Positions 33,653-48,600 of a stretch of 62,000 nucleotides of DNA are shown in pieces; the stretch's first letter is position 1; every line of letters starts with the position of its first letter. The notes beneath the pieces were generated by a model that was not told the DNA's origin, did not search any database, and saw only the letters and a list, made by a program, of their open reading frames with translations. Made by a program: the position numbers and the translations under genes. This stretch comes from Acanthaster planci (Eukaryota > Echinodermata > Asteroidea > Valvatida > Acanthasteridae), in contig NW_019091361.1 in the NCBI RefSeq assembly GCF_001949145.1, forward strand, positions 547,256 to 609,255, written 5' to 3'.

Positions 33653-36600
33653 CTGTAGTGGGACGGAGGAAGTGCAAAAATTTCTTTTATAATGTATATA
33701 TTTTGTTTTACAATTGTATGGCTATAGGTTATGTAACGCACAAAACGTTATGTAATGAAAAATCCAGCTTGCGTGTTCTGTTGTAAAGAATAAATTAATC
33801 AGAAACCACTTTCAAAAAGAGTACAGGTACATAAATACATGTATATGTATTCCTTAAAAACAAACCAAAAAACAAACACAAAAAATTCTCTTTGACAAAA
33901 CCTTTCAAGTTCAACTTCTCTGAAAATGTAGACTGGAAAACGAGGTTAAGCACAGCGTCTTTGTGTACACCTGTACAAGCACATACATGTACATAGCTCT
34001 GATACTTTTAATGGATGGCTACACACACCAAAAGCCCTAAGCAGTAGTACAAAAGAAAGGACTAAGCAACCCGGTAAGTACATGTAAGCTAATTCTAGCC
34101 CCCTAGATGTCACTAAGGAGAAACATTGCATACATCCAGGTTTTAACTTCCACAAATTTTTCATTTATAGAAGTTTTCAATAACTTGGAATGATTCTAAG
34201 AAAGAAGACAGAAACAAAAGAACAAAGGATGAAAAAGGTTATAGCAAGGCATACAAAGTGATAAGCAATATTAAGAAAAAAAGATCTGATCTGAAGCAGG
34301 TGAATATGGTGGTACAGTCTTGGCAGATTCAAGAGCCATCTAAGCTCCTAACTTGCTTCACAGAAAACAACCTGGTTACAGAAAGCAGTCTGGTGAAGCT
34401 GACCAAATAAGAGAAGGAACTGAACACACACGTAGACGCACGCAACTCAGCTAGGCTGGAATAATGGTCACAGCCAGTCTTCACGACCACATCTCGACCC
34501 ACACACAGAAGACTCCATCAAGAACCTGGCCTGCTTCACAACAAAGTCTACCAGTCCCTTCCCTGACACGACTACATCAACAACCATCTATCCTCCCTCA
34601 AACACTCTATCAATTATACGTAGTCTCATCTTGAATCGAGCTCATCCTATATTTATAATTAATCCACTCTGACCTTGCTCCGTCTGCTTTCTCTCCATCA
34701 CTTACTTCATTTTTTCACTCTCACATTTTTGTTTCCTTTCCTTTCCCTTGACATTCTTAACTCGGCTTTCTCCCCCTCAAAAAAAAAAAACTAGCTTTGA
34801 AAAGTAAAATGTCAAGCTGCTGTTTATATTTGGGCTCAGGGACGCATCACCTTCATCTGTCCACACAAGGTCGTTAGGGCAGGCTAACACCATTCCATTG
34901 ATGAGACCGGCTCTAATTGCTCTGCTAATTTCAGCAGGAATTCATGGCCACAACCATCCAGTCTGTCATCAACAAACATGACTCACAAAAAATAAATGGG
35001 GGAGCTTTAACCTCAATTGGGTTTTAATCGAAAGTCCCCGTCCTTATTTCAACTTCCCCAAAGTCTGATGGATGCCTTCCGATCTGCAAAGGAGCAATCC
35101 ATGTTGTTGGAATGAGGACTGTAATTAGGCCTTAGGAATACCAGCAGCAATATTACCCACAAACATGGGATTCCAAAAGTAATCCGAACTTTGCTCTGCT
35201 CATTTTGCAATCTAAGCCCCCATTCTTGTCAATGATGAAGCTCCCATAGAAAAAAAAAACATTGGTCTGCATTTCTGAGCTATCAAGCTGGAAGATCTTC
35301 ATCACACACACACCAGAGGACAATGACACAACTGGTACAGGAAATAAGACTTCTGGTTTTGACTACTTCCATGGCAGTGATAGACCAGGAACCTCAAACT
35401 AAACAAAAAGAAGTACATGTACAAAGACTTGCATCTGGTGGCACAGTTGGTTTGATCTTTGCTTTTACCTACATCTGTCATCTGCTTTTATCACTGGCCT
35501 GCTGGCATTATCAGCAGAACATGAATCACTTTGACATGTAATACTATTTAAACTTGGGTGTCAATGTGGAAACATGATGCTGACATAACAAGCGATAAAA
35601 ATCACACATGCCAGACCCCTTTTGACTGCTCACAAGTTTGGATCAGAAGCAGATTCAGTTTCAACCTTTCCACAAGACTAAATCATGCCTGTATTCATTC
35701 CTGGACAAGCAGATCAAAATATCTACAAGATTTATGACCATACGGTGTTTACTGACAGAAGAATGAACATTAACTTTTTCCCAAACATTTCCCAGGATAC
35801 ATAAATTTACAGCGAGAACAATTATTGTTCCAATGGCACATCTCAATTACAAACCAATGTATTGAGATTGTTATTTGTGTTTTTTTTTAACACAGAATCA
35901 GACGTTGGTCTTTCATGCAACTGTGTTTATAAACCAACTTCAACAGAGGTTTGGTATGCAAAAAACCCAAGAAGTCATTCTGCACCTTCAATATTCTTAG
36001 AAAATGGCGCTGGCCGTAAATAACATGTCTGTGCTGTCTCTATCGTCTCTGCCTCTGCTCTTTGGAATTCGGCTGAAAATCTGTCAAGTTCCTGAGCAGC
36101 AACAACCAAGAGCTGACAGGCAGGTTACACTGCTCCATTACAAATGCGTATTGCTTGTACTACTCAGCCAGCGTTTATTGATTCAAGTGTAAAGCAAACT
36201 GCACTATTGAACCCTGAACTTCAAGTCTTCAGCAGGCCACAGGAGTGGTGAGCTCACCTAAAAAACCCCAAACCCCCAAACTGAAGTCGGGTCATGTGCA
36301 AAAATTTACTTTAGCATCTACTGGGGGAGGGACCTTTCTAAAGTGGATTGAGAAAGGGAGATAAACAAGCAGTTAAAACAAACACAACCAGAGGAATGAT
36401 GGAATAATTACAGGATATTACTAGACAAGAAACAACAAATGCAGGAAGCTGTTATGGATGGGTTCCTGCCCAACCTTAAGGTTAACACACACATTTGATT
36501 TCTGGTCACCTGACTTGCTGTTAGTGTTTTAAAACAATCTCACAAATCAATTTATCAAATTCAACTCAATTACACTTGATATCATCGTCTAACTCCTTAG

Positions 36601-39600
36601 CAGAGGTATTTACCTATAGCATTAACTCACATAAACAACACTTCATGAATATTTGAGACCAAGCTACCCGGGGAAACTAGAAGTAATAAAGTGATCATTG
36701 CTTCCACTCAGTTTTACAAATACGGATTTCTACAAATGAGGTGTTAATCAACCGTTACAAATGGCAAACTCAATTCATCACCCAACTTACATTTTACAAA
36801 AGCATTATGGAATTTAATTGCCTCACTTCAATCTGACCTTCTGTACTTCAAAAACAGACACTGTTGCATTGGGGGAAAATTGGAGAAAAACATGCAGTAG
36901 GAAAGGATGAAAAAAAAAAGGAACTGAGTATTCCCAAGTAGTACACAGGACCTGTCGCCACAGAGGCAACCGATGAATAACTTTGTCAACTCCCAACTTT
37001 TCCTAACACAAGGCCCAACAAAGGATGCATTTTTGGAAAGAGTATACTGTTGAGTAACTGCCTGATTGCCTAATCACCTGCAGACCTTTTCACAGGAAGC
37101 ACTCATCTGGATTAGAGTAAGAATTTGGCTTTTCATCAAGGCACAACAAAAGAATTACGAGCGGAAAAAAATTGGAAGCATGGAAATAGAAGCAGTGAAC
37201 TTGGGAATTGCAAGCGAGGTCAGTGAATAACTGTATCTCTTTCTCAGCATGGAGTGGGGTTCCTTTTTGTCCTATCTCACTAGCGTTGATACTGGTGGGA
37301 AAGTAGAGGTTTGGGTTCACAGTAGGGAGGCCGGGACCAGAGCAGCCTGTGTAAACATACCATCAGAAAGGCTATTTCACAGCCGGCTGCCTGCCACAAA
37401 AACCCTCTCTGTATTGACATAAGTTGCCACTCCACGCTCAGCCTTCATCCTGGGCTACCTGACAGGCTAGCTGCCACCTTGTCTTTTAATCCGCTCCACT
37501 CCAAAGCGGAATACTGCAAGCTCTGTTAGCCTGGCAGTATGGGACTGTAAACTCCCTAAAGCCGGCATTTCATCGGCTCCACAAAAGCCACTATTGTGAC
37601 TGCCAGAGTTCAGAAGACCTCAAAGCTCACATGTTTTGACAGCACCATGTAGACATTCAATTTTCTGCTTAAGCTGCAGACAATAAGACCCAAAACTGCT
37701 AGGTCCATTTTTTTTTCTCCCCTTTTCTCCTCCTCTCCCCTCTTTTCCCCGCGCTCAACAGCAGACTGACTTGCATGTATCAAAGTGTAAGTCAGTGAGC
37801 AAGGAGATTAAATCCCTTCAGTGCCGGCATCATACACTCCAATCATGCCAAGTCCTCAAGAAATGCATTCATCATCAAAAATAACTCCAGGGAGAGGGAA
37901 AGCAAAAAAAAAAAAAAAAACCAGAATTGCGACCCACTAGTTAGTTGGGGGTTAAATTGTTGGCTGGCGGCTCATTATATAGTACAATGCCCGGTGCATG
38001 TACTGACCAAGTGACAAGCAATCTAGGTGAATTCACCCAGATGGTGGCTCAGCTTAGTCTTGGACAAAATAATTTTACAAACTCAAGAAAGACACACATA
38101 CACACACAACACTGACGTGACTGAACAAAGAACAGCGACATGACATCGTTCTTCAAAGGGCCACTGTTGCGTATGTTACAACACCCAAACAAGCACGCCC
38201 AAAGCCCTTGTCGTGACAGTCTACTCCCAATATGCATCAACCTGCGGCATATGCACATTCATTACAAATGAAACACACTCCTCATTAACATTTCCATATT
38301 CTCCACCTTACTACCCTCTCTTCCACCTTTCTCCTGACCAACAACGCTGGGATTTTCTGTTTATACATCCACAGCCGTGTGACAGGACAAAGCCTCCCCA
38401 ACTCCAGCTTCCTTGCTTGCCCAATCCCCATATCGCCCCGGTCTCCATGCACCAATTTAGCACGCTGCAGCGCCGTGGCACACTGTCCTAGCACGTCTGT
38501 ACATTTCTGCTCCAGTTGCTATGGCATGACCTATATACAACGCGCACCGTCCACCTCAAGCTCAATTCCACATCAAGCCACCATGTGTTAATTTTTTCCC
38601 TGTTTTTCACACCTACACAGCTGTCTGTAATAACAGTCTGTGCAGGGGAGAAAAAAGATGGCACACCCAAGAGAGGAGAGTAGAAGAAAGGCCAAAGATA
38701 ATTGAATTCTTGATTTTATGGTTTGATTTCACTCACACTTGAAGCATTTCTCGTAATTTCACTTACATGTTCATCTCAATTAAAATGCAATTTAGAGTTC
38801 CCCTGGTAACCAAGAAAGACTTTAAAGCATAACATTAGAGAAGGCAGTATCTGAAAAGATCAGTGCATTTTCATCAAAAGGAGGAAACGATCCAGACCAT
38901 CTTTTGCATCTTGAATAAAAAGTATAGTTAGAACTTGTTCGTGATTTTGCAGTATTCCAATTTCAATTTAAAGATTAATGGCTCATTTATAAACCACAAA
39001 TACATTATCAAACTCTAAATGTCATTTGGACAATTATCAATCACTGAATCCGTTGAATCTCCCAACTCACCCAAGTTTTGAAACAAACAAGAATTACTCT
39101 GCATGCAATTCAGGACATACTTTTTTCATTAACAAAGAAGAATGCAATGTACTTCTGACTATTGGATTTAAAAAAAACAAATTGCACGTAAATGAAGTCG
39201 ATAGTTGAATTCTTATCAAGCAGTTGATGGATAGCATTTTCTGACAGGGAGACTGAGATATTCCACTCTTACACACTTCAAAGTTTGTGGTGTATGGTCC
39301 TACTATTACAGATAATCTACCCGTGTTATCACTGTTGTGAGGAAAAATGGAGTAATTGCCCTATTTATTCCAAATTTGTATCTTTTATATGAGGAGATAT
39401 TGGCACACAGTATTCCACAATAATACTGTCATATTTGGATAAACCATGCACTGTTTATACCCAGTCTACTTTAGGCATCTACCCTTAAGATCTCAACAGG
39501 TGAATGAAAATCTAAAATGATTGCTGTCTGTAACTTGTCCAAGACTTTTTCTAGCTATTCAGTCAATACTCAACATCTCAGCCAACATGCTATAATGGCA

Positions 39601-42600
39601 CAAGGAGTCCGCTACACAACACCAAGTTAGCTTTATGTTTAAGGTGGCACTACCTTAATCACTTCTTGTTAGGAATTTTATTCAGTTGAGAGGAACAGCC
39701 ACTTTAATTCTTAGCCAAATCTTTCCAGATTGCTTCTCCAATGACTTCTTTGGGTGACATTGATTCTTAAATTGATCATGTGTCATGACAATTAATGTTG
39801 CCGATTGTATGGGATCAGGTTGTGGATGACTTCCCAGCAAGATATCAATGACTCATTTAACTGCTTATCACAAATCATGGCAGGGCCAAGTTATCCATAA
39901 TATATCACAACTTCGTCTTTTTTTCTTGTTTTTTAAAGCTCCGAAGTTGTCTACTCTCAGCAAAAGTGTGAACTGAACAGCATCACAAAATTGGCCCTGA
40001 TAGAACAGAAGCCATATTTGGTAATGCTGGGGGAAAAAATCAACCAGGTTCTTGAAATAGAAAGAAGCAATTAGTCTTAACTTATCTGTAGGTAATAGCT
40101 AAGTTGAAGGCCTGCCCAGGAACAATTTGAAGAGGCGAACCATGTTCCAGTTCCAAAAGAACTGCTTATCTTCCTAATGAGACTCGGTATTATGTTATGG
40201 CCCCATTTTTCTATCTGGTACAACAAGCTTTAATGGCTCTGCAAACCTTCAGATAAGACCTCCAAATGCAAACAGCCCAAATGCCTGGATGTCTGAAGAA
40301 ATAGCTCAGACAATGGTGCAAACTTCAAAAATCTTGCTCAGTACAGCTGGGTCAAAGTAGGAATTTCCAATCCCCATTTTGGGCCCAACTGCAGCAAGGT
40401 CAAGCAGAAGGGCACCAAATAGATCTGCCAATTGTGTGTATTTGTTGATTTTCCGATGATAGAGTACACAGGGCACGGAACGCCACCCTCAAACTGGTGA
40501 TAAGACTTGCAGAAATCAGTCTGCCTGACTGGAAAGTACACGTAAACCCTGTTTACGCTCATGCATATATCGGCATCTATATTCATACATGTACATGCAG
40601 AGGGGGGAATCACATGCATTTATACACAAAAGTTCCATGTTAATTTTCTTCCGAAGCTTAAGCTTGGGCCATTGGGAGCGACCATGATTAAATTACCGAA
40701 GCTCCCTGTTGGATCATTGTGTGGACGGGTGAAGGGGGAAAAATGCATTAATAAATTAAAGATCACTCTTCTTGTCTCGTTGAGGTTTAGTATTCTTCTA
40801 AATGAAAAGGACGTTCTCAACACAGAGATATGAAAAAGGGTTTATAAAAGGAGAAGAAAATTGAATGAGAGAAATAAGACGCGGCATGATCAGTGGAAAT
40901 GGTACTCAATAAAAGCCGGTATGATGCATTCAAATATAGTGAAATGTTTGGTGCGTGAAAGGAAGTGAAGCTTTTTGAAGACGGAATAATGGATGCTTAC
41001 TGCACCAGCAGGATACCAATTAACTAATTGATTCATTAAATCTTGATGTTAATTGAATTCAAATGCCTTGCATCACCACTGTGACATTCAAACCAGCAAG
41101 GCATTCAATACAAGCCACCTAGACATGCTCAGTCATGTATTTTATTGGTTGGTGGTGATAGTTTAAATTTAAATCATATCTTCTCTTTTGTTTGGAAAGT
41201 ATCAGACTCATGCATTGCAGGGAAGTGAGAAAAGCAAGGCTACCTTGGACCCTTGGCCAAGCTAGGCCACTGCAGAATAATGACTATCAGAAACTGAATT
41301 CTGTACCAAATTAAAACTGATCACAGTTGGGAAATACCTGCAAAATACCAGCAAAATTGAAATTGCTGCGAGAACATCAAAGCATTTCATATCAGTTTGT
41401 TTTTTCCTTCCTTGAAGGTCAGTAAACAAACACAATTAAACATAGTTACACACGCCACCTCTTTTTCAAATACTTGGGAGTGTCCCCCTCCTTTTATAAA
41501 TTGCAATACGACTTTGTTATCTCAAGGAGCAAATTTTACAATTATTAAGACCAGAAGAAAATCAAATATCTGGAAGGCAATCAAATGAACTAGTCAGTGC
41601 TGAGTGTGGCGTGTTACTGACCATGCTCTCAACAACACAAGCTGAGAAAACAAGGCGGCTATGCAATCCCACGGACTCTGTCCAGTCACACATGCACACG
41701 CACAGCAAGATTAAACACACTCGCACCGAACTGATTCTGCGTTAGTCATTCTTTTTCAGAGGGTTGTGGGAAGTGAAGCGATTCACATCTCTCCAACAGG
41801 AAACAGTCATAACTTGAGCCCACCAACCTGAAAATATGAGAGGCAGTCCTATTGTCACTTTATCAGTTTTTTTTTCTTTGATCATGCCACCTTTTTCCCA
41901 GTTTATGGTGAGCAGCAGGGACATTGTATGCCTGCACTGGCCCCATCTATGGGGCTAGTTTATATGGCCCAGTGTCTTATCTCTAGGTGGGCCATGCTTA
42001 ATTGAATGTCATGGGGTGTGCAGGTTGGCACTTTATTAAATGCACAGACCCCCAACAGGTAGGATGAAATCCATCTCTCACAGACATTTACAACAGCTTG
42101 CAAGCATTTAGAATGGAAGATGAAGTAAAATCAGTTGTTTCTTAATACAGAATACATTTCATATCCCATCACTTGAGCATCCCATGAATGTTTAAATACT
42201 AACACTTAGATGGTTATCAATGGCTTGTGTACTCGACAATCCTATCCTAAATATTCTACATGAGTATTTGAAGACTTTTATGCTACAAATAAAGCTCGTT
42301 TTGAAATGAAATAAAAATGGGAAGTTTAAATGGGAGAAAAAATCCCAGTTCTATCTATTCCAACTTTAACACTGCTTCTTTTAATCTACACCACTGAAAG
42401 TTGACCAGTGACTGACTATTTGACAAACATCTACCCAAACAGAAAAATTTTAATCTGAAAAGTAAAAAATCCACTGAAAGAGAACATCTTTGCAGGTGTA
42501 TATACAATATTTAATTTCAGAAGGCATTTAAGTGGAAGTGTTTATGGAGAAAACATTATTAAAATTTGGCAATTTCCCCCTTGGTGTTCCAAAAGAATGT

Positions 42601-45600
42601 TTTGAGTTTTCAAATGCTGTTTCACCAGGAAGAAAGAAACACAGTCAGTCAAATAATGAAATGCAAGCTAACATTGGTAATGTCATGGCAAGCGCTCGGG
42701 CGCCAAAAAATAAATTTACTTTGCAGGAAACACAAACATTCAGCTGTGCACCATGTTTATATAAAAGAACCCACTCGCTTCAATTCCACTCAGATTTATC
42801 TCGCTTCATTTTTTTTTTCGAAATTACTGTCCACAAAAAGACAACACCAGCTGAGAAAATACCAATTATGTAAATCAACACTTGTAATTAAAAACTAAAT
42901 TATGAAGTAGCATTCAAGTGTGCCAAATGAAGGGAGAAATTGGTCTCATCTCCAACGAAACAAATGAACAAAAAGACAAAATGCCTGCCATTACCGCTCT
43001 GCTCAATCTGTGTAATATATGAAAAGATAAAACCAACTGAAGTATTTCAGAAACACACAAATTATAAAAAGGAATTAAACGTCAATTATTTTGTGGCGAG
43101 TACATTTGGTCATGACAAAAAGTTTGCAATTTGGTAGCTCTGGAGCTGTGATAAGTAAGACGTAAAAGCACTGAGCAGTTAGACTGAGCTGCAGGGGAAA
43201 TAAGAATTATTGATGGATGTGGGAAGAAATCCAATTGATTGTTGCCAAATGTGAAATTCCTGCAGGCAACTGGCAAATATATTGGCCAGCAGTGACTTCA
43301 GATCACGTCTGATCAAGGAAAATAGCTTGTATGTCAATGTATACCACATAACCAAACACCTTCATGTCTGCTTTGCAATATCAACATATGCAGTTGTCTG
43401 ACACCAAACAGGGAAAAACAGAAGAATGCACAGATAAAAAAATATCAGAAGGGCACAGCCCCACCCTCTTGAAAGTCAAGGTCGTTGAGGCCCCATTTGG
43501 CAAAGTAATTTGTTCCGATATTGGTGAAGTAAATGAGTAGCACACATTGCCTGGCATTGCCTTGTCATTTCCGCTCCTCACAACCCGTTTTTGACTGATA
43601 CATGCTGGGCTGTGTATCATTTACATGCAGACAGCTTCCATTAATTTGACTGCCGAGAGCCTCCAGTCTGATCGGACAGACAAGCGTGGCCAGTGTTAAT
43701 TTGCCGTGCTGAATTGCAAGGCGTCCTGTGCGTGTGTCCGAGTGATTGCTTTGTGGCGTGTTGGTGGGCCAGCTCTGCAGTCATGGTGACACTGTCTGTG
43801 CTGACTGACCTATAAAAAAAGGGCACCATGTCCTTGACAAATGACGATCTGTTTACCACCTCATCTTAGTTTGAAAATCACAAACAGGATATTAAAGATA
43901 TTTGAAAAACTATATTAAAAAAAGAGCATGAAGACAATTGAGCATTTCTGCAAATATCCAAGACACAGATCTTGACAAAAAACAGAAGATATCACGTTTA
44001 ATCTCACAAAATTGTGTAATCATTTGCAACCAAAAGTGTGAAACATCAAGGCATGCCATGTCAAATTTGTGGTGAATTGAAATGTCAAGCCCACCAAATG
44101 GCATTTCAACACTGGAAATCGGTTCATCCTCATTTCAACACCAAATGACGCCAGGCAAACCTTATCTTAACAGAAATTTCCTGAACAAGGGCCACGAACG
44201 ATACAACTGAACATCCCGGGGGCAAGATGTCAAAATGACTTAAACAAAAAGGGTAAGGTCGTCATGTTGAAGTGATACATTTCTGACTTTTTAGAAAGAC
44301 TTTACACCAGTTAAACATGAAACCTTTCAAATTATCATCACAATTCTTTGCCTCCTCCATGTTCAACTAAGAACACATTCTACAAGAGGATGGATTTCTG
44401 GGAAGCTAGAAGCCAGCAGGTTTAGTTTCCCTCTCATTAAAATCGGACTAATAAAACACAGGAAGAATGGGTTCTAATGAAGGCTAGCTTAGGTTGCAAT
44501 TTTACTCAATGGCTAACACACCTTCAGGTAGTGACTCATCTGCAACTGTGCATCACACTCATCCTGCTACAACTACAACGCATGAATGATACCCCTACCC
44601 TTCTTCATTACACAAAAGCCTTGACACTGACATCAGACACAGTTGTTTCCAACAAGATGTCTGCAAACTATTAACTGTAAAATATCAATCCAACCAGGTT
44701 TCTTCATACTATCATGGTCATGTGACCTACTGAGTATCCATTGGGATTTCTTATTACCACCCGAGAAACATTGCAACATGGAAGATACTAATGTCATCAA
44801 AAAGCAACAAGGGATACTCGAACCAACAGGAAGTCAAAGACAAATTAAAAAGAAGCTATAAACTGAGTCAAAATTTCAATTTTCCTTTATTTTGCTTTAT
44901 TTTTTTAATTTATTTTGCTCAACTTACTGATTACAACAGTATTTGTCTTCTCTACAGCTAAACTTCAAGCACATATAGATTCACTGCTCTGGCCAGTTGT
45001 GCTTAAAATGACTGATATGATACATTACTGAATATATAGATTTTATGGTAAAACTGCCAATAAACTTACTACTCCTTAATCCCAAATATAGTTCGTAAAA
45101 GGCAAAGCTGAGTCCTTCAAACATTTTTTCATGGAATGAATTCCCCTAATCACACAGGCTAAGATGTGAACTTATTCCTTTGACCATGTTAAACTTGGTA
45201 GTTTCAGGTTGGTCAGCATTGCCATTTTACTTTGGCAGCAAGCCATGGTGAATTAAAGCCCCCCCCCAACTCTTAAGGGATATATCAAAATGGCAACCAG
45301 ACAGCGAAATGAGTCCAATGTCACATTAGGCACACTCAACCCATCCTGCCAGTCCATCACTCACAAACTAAACCCACCAAGGTTCCTTATGCACTGCAAT
45401 GTCTGATCTCACTATGGGCTCTCCTAGAGCGAACGCCTTGGGAGAGTAAGACACGTGGAGATGGATGGGCTGGATGCAGCACAGACAGGGATATGTTTGC
45501 AAGATTCAGAGTGCGGAATAGGATTTACTTTGATTGGAGTGGAGTAATAAGGAAGAGAGAAACCATGTAAAGTAGGATTGTACAAATACCAAGGACATTC

Positions 45601-48600
45601 AGCATTGGCTGGAGTAACACCTTCATTCTCACTTGCCAAGGAGGAAGGTTTCAGGCACATAGCAGCACTTACATTGCCAAGGCCTGACTGTGATAATGAC
45701 CAAAAGTAGAGCAGAAAGGAAAACCGTTTGTAAAAAGATCGCAACGGAGCTGCAGGAAAAATCCAGACCATACACCATCCTGTAAGAGTGCAATGCCTTT
45801 AAATTTCTGAATAAAATGGTCTTTCCCACTTTAAACCCCATCCAGTATTACTTCTAAAATTGCTTACAAGTTTTTCCTAGTGTCTATTCATATGCAATAT
45901 AATCTTTTTGTAAAATGATCACTATTCAGCCCTTCCAGGGTGCCATGTCATTTAGTTTATAAAATAAACCATCCCCCCCCCAAAAAGAAAAAGTTATGAT
46001 TCAATGCTGAGGTTAGTTTTCAATCTGCCAAAGAGGATTTGGACGGGGGGGGGGAAGAACAACAATCTTCAGAGTCATTCAGAAGGAAGGATGGACTCAA
46101 ACAATTTCAGGAAGGCATAATGACATGAAAGCCTTCAACACATGGTATATTACTGCTCAACACAGGCTGTTTCAATCCAGGATTGATCTCTAACATACTG
46201 AAGGATATTTCTTGGCATAAGTTTCTGTTGGAGTTTGGTGTAATTGCAAAGCCGACACCTGCGGAAAATGAAATCATGTATTGAAGACTTTTTTAAGGAT
46301 TTTTGATTGAAAAATAGAGATTAGAACTAACTGAATTATCACAGTTAGCTAAGTTAAACTTTGGGTTACGATTCATATCCCATGAATTGCAGGGCACGTC
46401 CATCTTATTTGAGGATATTTTCTCCTTAACCTGGTCCCCATAAAAAAGCAGGCCTGTTTCAAAGATATTAACAAGTTGAAAGAACTCTGTGAGATACATT
46501 GTAACAGCAGCATTAGTCACTATGCAGCCAATCATGCTAGTCAGAACGATTACCGTGAATGATGCACATACCCAAATATAGCCCCAGATTTTCTCAATTG
46601 CATAATGCATGACATATTGAGAATGCTCTCCATACTTGGCAACTTGCCATAGGGATTATGCTGAGCATTCCCATATCAACTACATCATTTTATCATCCCC
46701 CTCCTGCTTTTTTTTTTTGTCCTTCAACTGGTCGTCTCTCTATTTTAAAGAAGAACAGTCATAAATTGAAAATAAATGAGATTTTTTTTTCATCTGGCTA
46801 ATTAAGATAAAGATGCACACCCGTTTAATGTATTAAAGAGTTGGATGTAAAGTGACCATCTCTGCTAGTGAGCAACTGAAACATTTAGACACCGTACGCT
46901 CTGAGGAAGTGATAAGAAATGGCATTCTCCACTTAAAAAAATTATCTTCAGATATAATTTTGAAGTGTTGAATCCTTGAATGTAAACTCTCGCTTTTATT
47001 AACTTCAAGCAAAAAAAAGAGACATTTCAACATCAATCTCTTGGAAACGTCAACGGAAAAATGAACCAAGCAATTATTATACTGGACATGAAAATCATGA
47101 ACGTCCAAGTATTACAATAGTACATACTTCTTAATTTAGAAAATGCCCCAAATACAAAATTAAATGGCTAATTTTCAACATACCCTCTCGGAATAAGGTG
47201 CACAGATCACGTATATTAAAAAAATATATTGCTGTCTTAATTTTCATGAAGAGGAAAAATGCGCAGTGGGAAATGAAAGATTGATTAACTGCAATCTTGA
47301 TGCATGGGAGACGTGTCTCCAATCAACGCGATGAGGCTTATCAATATACATTGCATGCATGTGTCCATGCCTATCACACGCCAACAACTGTGCAGCTCAC
47401 GCTAGAGTGATAACAGCTTAACGCACAGAGCTATGAACTTGACAAGCAGACTACATGTAGCATGAACCGCACAAAGAAGGAGGCCAGAGGTAGTTAAATG
47501 CAAACTGGAAAATGGCTTATCCAAACATTGCAAGTGACCCCCCATGCCCCACCCTACTTGGCCTAGTGGCCACAACAGTTCCAAGTGTCACAATACCTTT
47601 GTTGCAGAAGGATACCTGCCATACTCACAATGAGCATTCTAATCTCAAGCTACCATCTCTTTGAGCATGCAGCCGTCAGCATCTACTCTATGATCCCACT
47701 CATGTACACAGGACTACCAAATCAACCTGCCAAGCCAAGCCAACCCACTGGTGTCTTCCCAAGCTGTCCTGCAGTTGATCTGGTCTGTTATGTTTCCCTT
47801 TGGCCAAGCCTTGGCAAGCCCTGCTGCAGGGCACGTTCCTCTGTCCATCCATGGCCTCAACCCCCACACGCACCAAGCCAGATTGCTGAGGAATTCGGCA
47901 CCACAAGCACGAATCGGGTAGTTCCAGAGTCTGGGCATCCCACTGCGCTAGCCCAGCACACCACTGGGGTTCTCCGATAACTCTATCCGGTTGCAGTAAC
48001 CATGCTATAGCCATCGGGAACTGATTAGAGTCACTCAGATCAAGCCACCTTCTTAATTGTGCATTAGAGCCCTGGGGTTGCTTTTCACCATCTAAGGCAA
48101 CTGGCCATGCGGTTGACCACAGCAAAACATTCCCCAATCCTGAGGTAATGTTTCCAGTAAAATCATCTATTCCATATCCTTCTGATCTTTTAAGACTAAA
48201 AAAAAACAATCACTTGCCAAAACCACCAACAAATGATGGAATCAAGTTTCCCCTATTAATAAAAATTATCAAGCAACAATATGACAGCAAACATGTTACT
48301 AGGAAGAAAAGATTGACTTTGTCAGACTAAATGTTTTGAAGGCATGTAAATAGATGAGATCCTGAATTCCAGAAAGACATGACCATCAATTGTAAAGCAC
48401 TTGAAAGTAGCACTTGGCCATGTACATGTACATATTATTACTCTTTAGATGAAAGGCTCAGAAGGCTTAATATCTTTTACAGAGTCAAACAACTGGATGG
48501 AGGCGAAGGAGGCAGCCATACAATTGAACATGACAGGTGAGGATTTGCAGACTCTCTCAAGCTTTCTAAGATGATCTGAATACAACAAACCATTACATGA

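Noticed and set aside
47700-48209. 169-codon frame on the - strand and a 131-codon frame on + over the same DNA
   Set aside because: No domain, no splice context, and both strands are open; kept only as a composition finding.
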